This document shows, piece after piece, positions 30,762-34,812 of a stretch of DNA of 34,812 nucleotides (its first letter is position 1; each line of letters starts with the position of its first letter). Below the pieces are notes generated by a model. The model made no database searches, was not told the DNA's origin, and was given only the letters and a program-made list of their open reading frames with translations. The position numbers and the translations under genes were made by a program. Source of the DNA: Anaerolineae bacterium (GTDB lineage Bacteria; Chloroflexota; Anaerolineae; Epilineales; JAHCIE01); the NCBI GenBank assembly GCA_026129165.1, contig JAHCIP010000025.1, forward strand, positions 1 through 34,812, written 5' to 3'.

Positions 30762-33700
30762 TCAACGCCAGACCCTCGGCGTGTCGCCGCTGACGCCGTA
30801 GGTGACGAACGTCTCGCCCGTTCCGCTATCATTTGAGTTGCGCAGGAACCACGTCCCATCGCGGAAGGCGCCGGGGGTATCCGTGCCGTTGGCGTCCCAG
30901 TCGCCCGGAATCGGGACGTCGGACGTCGCGCCGTACAGGAAGGCCAGGTCGGCGGGGCCGTTGGTGTTGGTGTTGCGCAGATACCAGGCGATGGAGCCGC
31001 CGCTCGGCCGCGCCACGCCGGGCGTGTCCACGCCGTCACCGTTCCAATCCCCCACCAGGGCCGTATCGCCGGACAGGCCGTAGGCGATGGTGATGTCTGA
31101 GACGCCAGAGGAGTTGGCGTTACGCAAGTACCAGGCATTACCGCGCTTGACGCCGACTGTCTCGGTACCGTTGCCGTCCCAGTCGCCACACACCGGCGTA
31201 TCGCCCGTCATGCCATAGCTGAAGACAGCGTCGGCGGTCCCGCCCGAGGTTGTATTCTTAATATACCACGCGCCATTACGGAAGACGCCCGGCGTGCGCG
31301 TCCCATTGCCGTCCCAGTCGCACATCAACGAGACATCCGTAGACAGACCGTAGCTGAACGCCAGATCGGAGAGACCGGAGGTCAGCGAGTTACGCAGATA
31401 CCAGACATTGCCTCGTACTACGGCCCCCCGATTGAGGGCGGCCGAGCCGACCGAGGTGGATGTTTGGCCCGCGCCGTTGACGGCCACCAGCTTGTAGTAG
31501 TAGCCCTGACCGGCCGCGCCCGTGTCGGTATAGCTCTGCTTGCCGGTGACCGTACCGAAGGCGGCCGGCGCTACAGTCGTCAGCAGGTTGGCCGGGCCGG
31601 GGGTGAAGCCGGGCGTCGTGCCCCGATAGACCCGGTAGGCAGTCACGAGTTCGCGCCCACTGAGGGTATCGGTCAGGACGGTGTTCCAGTTCAGGATGGT
31701 GTTCGCGCCGTCCTGAGTCACCTGCAAACCGGTCGGCGCGGTGGGGGTGTCAATCTTGGCGTCTTCCAGCAGGACGACGCCCCAGGTCGGGTTGACCGGG
31801 ACCGTGACCTGGCCGCTGCTGACAATGTAGGTGGTCCCTTCGATGACCTCACGCAGCAGCGTGCCGTTAGGCAGGTTAAACGGCGCGGCGTTGAGGCCGC
31901 TGAAGACGGCGGTGTGCTGGAGGCTGTCGCGGTTGAGGGCGATGAGCGCCGTCTGCGTCCCGGTAGTGCGGCCAAAGCCGTAGACCTTGTTCGCGTCGTC
32001 CACAATCAGGCCGTGCTGCACATCGCCGTCCTGGAGGGCGCGATAGCTGTGGCGGAGGCTTGCCATCTTGCGGGCGAAGGGCAGCAGGTTGGTCGTATCG
32101 GCGCTGTAGGCGCCAAGCGTATCGTCCCATGGATAGGGCGTTCGGTTGTAGGGGTCGTCCTCGTACTTGCCATTGGAGGCGACGCCGTCCATGCTCAGCC
32201 CCACCTCGTCGCCGTAGTAGAGTGTCGGCGCGCCGGCGTAGGTGAAGGCGAACAGCCACCACTCCTTCAGGCGCTGGACCGCTGCCGCGTCGCTGTCATT
32301 GTTGATCTTTTTGAGCAGGAAGCGCACGCGGTTGGTGTCGTGGGAGTCGGCCAGGTTCATCATGGCCTTGAAGGCCATCGGCGGGTAGTCCTCGGCGATG
32401 GAGCGCAGCCGCGTGTCGAACTGCGACGGACTCAGGTAGCCCATGGGGCCGCTGATGCTGGCCGAGTTGGCGTCGTTGTCCTCGAAGGACGTACCGCTAT
32501 TGCAGCCGTTGCCGCCCGTGCAGCCCGTGAACAGCCAGCTCATCACCGCCGCGCGGAAGCGGTAGTTCATGACGCTGTCCCACTCGCCGCCGAGCAGCCA
32601 GGGTGTCGCGTCGCCCCACTCCTCGCCCAGCATGACCACATCGCTCTTGCCCGTCAGCCCCGCGTTGCGCACAGCGGCGCGGAAGCCTTCCCAGTAGTCG
32701 TTGGTCGGGTCATTGGTGACGCCGGGGTCCACGTCACCGCCGACGTCGAAGCGCCAGCCGTCCGCGCCCTGGCTGGTCCAGTAGGGGCCGACCGAGGCGA
32801 GGCCGTTGCTCCAGATGAGGTTACGCACGGCGGTCGAGTTGGCGCGCAGTTTGGGCAGCGACGAGTAGCCGTACCAGGCTTCGTAGGTCTGGGGCGCGTT
32901 GGCAGCGCCATTGGCGCAATAGACCGTCGTCGCGCCATCCTTGCCTGGCGCCCCAATGTCGGGGAAGTAGAACCAGCCATAGTAGGGCGCCCCGCCGTCC
33001 TCGCACGCGCCGCTGTTATCGTCCGTCCCGACGCCGGGGCTGGTCAAATTGCCCGCCGCGTCGTAGCGGTGGTAGCGGTCGAAATACTTGCTGTCCGACG
33101 AGGTGTGGTTGAACACCCCGTCAAGCATGATCTTGATACCGTGGGCGTGGGCGGTCTGGGCCAGGGTCTGGAAGTCGGCCAGCGTGCCGAAGTCGGGGTC
33201 AATGGTCAGGTAGTCCGAGGTGTCGTACTTGTGGTTGGAGGGCGCGCGGAAGATGGGGTTGAGGTAGAGGACCGTGACGCCCAGGTTGTCGAAGTAGCCT
33301 TGCTGGACCTTCTGGGTGATGCCCTTGAGGTCACCGCCGTAGAAGTTGTCGCCGTACTTGTCGGGGCAAGAGGGCGACTGCACGCCGCGCGGGTCGCAGA
33401 CCGTCACGTTCCAGGCCGTCTGGTTGGAACGGACAATGGCGCCGCCAGCGATGTTGTACGAGAAGCGGCCGGCCGTCGGGTTGTTGGCCGGGTCGCCGTC
33501 GCGGAAGCGGTCGGGGAAAATCTGGTAGACGACGCCGCGCTGCATCCAGGCCGGCACGTCGAAGGCCGGGTCGTAGACCGTCACCTGGAAGGAGTTGTCC
33601 TCGGCGGTGGACCGTGTCCCGCGCGCCTCGCCCCAGCCGCCGGGGTTTGTCTTACCACCATAGAAGGCGTCGGGCGACTTGGCGCTATAGTAGGTTGTGT

Positions 33701-34484
33701 TCGTGCCGTCTACGGCGCGGAAAGAGTAGTAGAGGGCAGTGGCGCTGGCTGGGATGGGCAGGCTCACGGTCCAGTACGAAACTGCGCCGAGGGACGGGTC
33801 CGTGGCGTTGCTGTCGAAGGTCATGGGCAGCAGCGACTCGGCATTGGTCCGGTCATTCCAGACGCGCAGGGTCACGGATTGGGCATCGTTCTGACAGGTA
33901 CGAAATTTGAGGGTGGCGGTCCCCTGGCCCGTGGTAACCGGGCCGCCAGGGCTGCGGTACTGGGTCAGGAAGGAGTTGTGGCCCAGACCGATGTAGTAGA
34001 CATTGTTGTCGCCTGTCGTCGCGCCGGCGCATGTACTGGCGGGCGTATACGACGTAAACGACGACTGGAAGCCCGTGTAGCCGTGACAGTTGGTGTTGGT
34101 CGTGCCATAGTCACACACGGCGTACTGGTACTCGACCGTTCGCCCGGCCGGGATGGCGGTACTGGTATTGCACTCGAAGCGGGCGGTCGTCCCAGCCGGC
34201 AGACCCGTCCCGTTCAGATAGGTACAGGCGGTACGGGTGTAGGTGTTGGCGGTCAGGTCATGCAGTTCAATCGTCACGCCTTCGCCCAGGTCCGTATTAG
34301 CCGCTACGGTGAATTTGTAGCCCGGATTATTGTTGGGCGGCGGGTTGGGCGTTTCATTGACCAGGGTACAGGTCGTACAGGCGAAGGCGGATTGATTCGT
34401 GGCCGCGATGGCGAGGAAGAGGAGGGTCGCCACGGCGGCCAATCGAGCCAGGTATATGATTGTGGGTTGGTAGTGCTTCAGCAT
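30762..34484 (-). CDS. Exported GH13 alpha-amylase/amylopullulanase-type protein with C-terminal repeats
   Basis: A 1,240-residue secreted glycoside hydrolase. A signal peptide (cleaved near SAFA-C) is followed by Cys-containing N-terminal beta domains (about 40-300), then the GH13 TIM barrel. Its conserved regions are all present: DGVFNH (455-460), GWRFD with nucleophile Asp580, GEEW with acid/base Glu621, and DSHDTNR with Asp716. It should hydrolyse alpha-glucans such as starch or pullulan. An Fn3 domain (about 925-1020) leads to four and a half 45-residue repeats ('WYLRN ... YGxxxD ... GDWDGNGTxTPG', from 1024 to the end). It is the only gene under the 34596-34624 promoter and the nearby palindrome. 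Confidence 0.93.
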   Translation of the reverse strand: MLKHYQPTIIYLARLAAVATLLFLAIAATNQSAFACTTCTLVNETPNPPPNNNPGYKFTVAANTDLGEGVTIELHDLTANTYTRTACTYLNGTGLPAGTTARFECNTSTAIPAGRTVEYQYAVCDYGTTNTNCHGYTGFQSSFTSYTPASTCAGATTGDNNVYYIGLGHNSFLTQYRSPGGPVTTGQGTATLKFRTCQNDAQSVTLRVWNDRTNAESLLPMTFDSNATDPSLGAVSYWTVSLPIPASATALYYSFRAVDGTNTTYYSAKSPDAFYGGKTNPGGWGEARGTRSTAEDNSFQVTVYDPAFDVPAWMQRGVVYQIFPDRFRDGDPANNPTAGRFSYNIAGGAIVRSNQTAWNVTVCDPRGVQSPSCPDKYGDNFYGGDLKGITQKVQQGYFDNLGVTVLYLNPIFRAPSNHKYDTSDYLTIDPDFGTLADFQTLAQTAHAHGIKIMLDGVFNHTSSDSKYFDRYHRYDAAGNLTSPGVGTDDNSGACEDGGAPYYGWFYFPDIGAPGKDGATTVYCANGAANAPQTYEAWYGYSSLPKLRANSTAVRNLIWSNGLASVGPYWTSQGADGWRFDVGGDVDPGVTNDPTNDYWEGFRAAVRNAGLTGKSDVVMLGEEWGDATPWLLGGEWDSVMNYRFRAAVMSWLFTGCTGGNGCNSGTSFEDNDANSASISGPMGYLSPSQFDTRLRSIAEDYPPMAFKAMMNLADSHDTNRVRFLLKKINNDSDAAAVQRLKEWWLFAFTYAGAPTLYYGDEVGLSMDGVASNGKYEDDPYNRTPYPWDDTLGAYSADTTNLLPFARKMASLRHSYRALQDGDVQHGLIVDDANKVYGFGRTTGTQTALIALNRDSLQHTAVFSGLNAAPFNLPNGTLLREVIEGTTYIVSSGQVTVPVNPTWGVVLLEDAKIDTPTAPTGLQVTQDGANTILNWNTVLTDTLSGRELVTAYRVYRGTTPGFTPGPANLLTTVAPAAFGTVTGKQSYTDTGAAGQGYYYKLVAVNGAGQTSTSVGSAALNRGAVVRGNVWYLRNSLTSGLSDLAFSYGLSTDVSLMCDWDGNGTRTPGVFRNGAWYIKNTTSGGTADAVFSYGMTGDTPVCGDWDGNGTETVGVKRGNAWYLRNANSSGVSDITIAYGLSGDTALVGDWNGDGVDTPGVARPSGGSIAWYLRNTNTNGPADLAFLYGATSDVPIPGDWDANGTDTPGAFRDGTWFLRNSNDSGTGETFVTYGVSGDTPRVWR

Positions 34485-34528
34485 CCTCGCCCCCTTTGAC
34501 CGCCGAGGTGTATCAGCGGACGCTCCTG

Positions 34529-34549
34529 ACTGGCGGCCGGCCCGCCAGT
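34529..34549 (-). promoter_or_regulatory. Hairpin in the amylase leader
   Basis: ACTGGCGG and CCGCCAGT (8 bp, perfect) with a 5-nt loop lie in the predicted untranslated leader, 45 bases before the ATG. It could protect the mRNA or affect translation; it does not reach the ribosome site. Confidence 0.35.
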
Positions 34550-34561
34550 GCCAGACAGTCT

Positions 34562-34592
34562 ATCTAAATGGATTTACTAAATCCTTTTAGAT
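34562..34592 (-). promoter_or_regulatory. 31-bp near-palindrome over the amylase transcription start, probable repressor operator
   Basis: ATCTAAA-t-GGATTTA-c-TAAATCC-t-TTTAGAT: 15-base arms about a central C (34577) with a single mismatched pair. It is AT-rich in GC-rich surroundings and spans the predicted +1 (about 34589), so a bound dimer would block transcription. No regulator gene lies beside it within the window. It could be a LacI-, TetR- or similar-type site; the family cannot be told. Confidence 0.6.
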
Positions 34593-34595
34593 ACC

Positions 34596-34624
34596 AGTAT
34601 ATCAGAAGCCGGGGGGTTTGTCAA
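34596..34624 (-). promoter_or_regulatory. Strong promoter of the amylase gene
   Basis: TTGACA (34619-34624, perfect consensus), 17-bp spacer, TATACT (34596-34601) on the minus strand. The start would be near 34589 and the leader about 105 nt. This is the best consensus promoter in the window. Confidence 0.8.
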
Positions 34625-34812
34625 GGGCCAGGGCCGCAACAGACCTGCGGGGCGGTGTCACAGTCTCTTGGCAGAGGACGGCCAAGAGGATTCATGGATC
34701 AATTTGTGCAAATGCACAAAAGGCGTGAAAAAGGGTCTCGGCTTCTTCTGGCAAATGCCCGATGAAGGCGGGGCCGTAAACGGGTATGATAGGAGGGTGC
34801 GCCCGGGATGCG
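34625..34812. other. Gap at the right edge: palindrome and partial repeat, no gene seen
   Basis: From the amylase promoter to the window end I see no credible gene. A perfect palindrome TTTGTGCA-aa-TGCACAAA (34703-34720) is a candidate operator, perhaps for a gene beyond the window. A TATGAT (34785-34790) could be a weak rightward -10. The last bases (34800-34810) repeat the first 11 of the palindrome at 15833. Confidence 0.4.

Noticed and set aside
34370-34400. Lipobox (SAFAC) in the amylase signal peptide
   Set aside because: Phe at -2 and Ala at -3 do not fit a lipobox, so ordinary signal peptidase I cleavage is more likely.
31464-34499. A 1,011-codon open frame on the plus strand across the amylase gene
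   Set aside because: It is the antisense of a fully conserved GH13 enzyme, has no ribosome site, and its Val/Gly/Arg/Ala-rich peptide is what GC-biased third positions produce on the opposite strand.

Overview
The window looks like a chromosomal segment of a GC-rich member of the Chloroflexota (Chloroflexi). The reasons are the Thr/Pro-rich linkers directly after lipoprotein cysteines, the C-terminal YLP-type tail on a large exported protein, the 45-residue 'GDWDGNGT' repeats closing an exported amylase, F420/LLM-type oxidoreductases, and hairpin-forming intergenic repeats of several kinds. This is inferred from protein style and gene content; no 16S rRNA or tRNA gene was found.

Left part (1-9.5 kb): a truncated MFS transporter faces away from a well-formed promoter that drives a TIM-barrel sugar isomerase/epimerase and a Gfo/Idh/MocA dehydrogenase, probably a sugar or polyol catabolic pair. 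A repeat and a decayed UlaG-like/VOC region follow, then a less GC-rich hypothetical membrane protein, an SDR dehydrogenase, a lipoprotein, a DUF4432 aldose-epimerase-like protein, a second lipoprotein facing it, and a possible AlkZ-related winged-helix protein.

Middle (9.5-20.8 kb): an OmpR-type response regulator and histidine kinase, an SGNH-hydrolase lipoprotein, a 1,024-residue exported protein combining a YVTN-type propeller, two CxxCH haem sites and Ig-like domains, a zinc-ribbon membrane protein, and a small-molecule catabolic group (acyl-CoA dehydrogenase, EthD, TIGR04076, LLM flavin enzyme, cyclase family). A SAM methyltransferase follows.

Right part (20.9-30.7 kb) is a housekeeping block on the minus strand. 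In transcription order it is rodA, gltX, then rpmH, rnpA, yidD, yidC, jag, a pfkB-type kinase, parA, an accessory insert (RNase-like toxin/DUF2283 pair and an SDR) and parB. parA and parB, normally adjacent, are therefore split by about 1.7 kb. The rpmH operon has a clear promoter with a leader hairpin. rodA and the pfkB gene each carry a single-base frameshift at a highly conserved motif; these may be sequencing errors or real lesions.

Right end (30.7-34.8 kb): a 1,240-residue exported GH13 amylase/pullulanase with its own strong promoter and a 31-bp near-palindrome over the predicted start of transcription, suggesting repressor control.

The most distinctive finding is a set of three degenerate 7-bp repeat arrays, each a pair of inverted arms and each starting at the first base after a TAA stop codon (after the Gfo/Idh gene, jag and rpmH). 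Other hairpin repeats occupy further gaps (4431-4498, 9540-9582, 15833-15859, 30718-30750).
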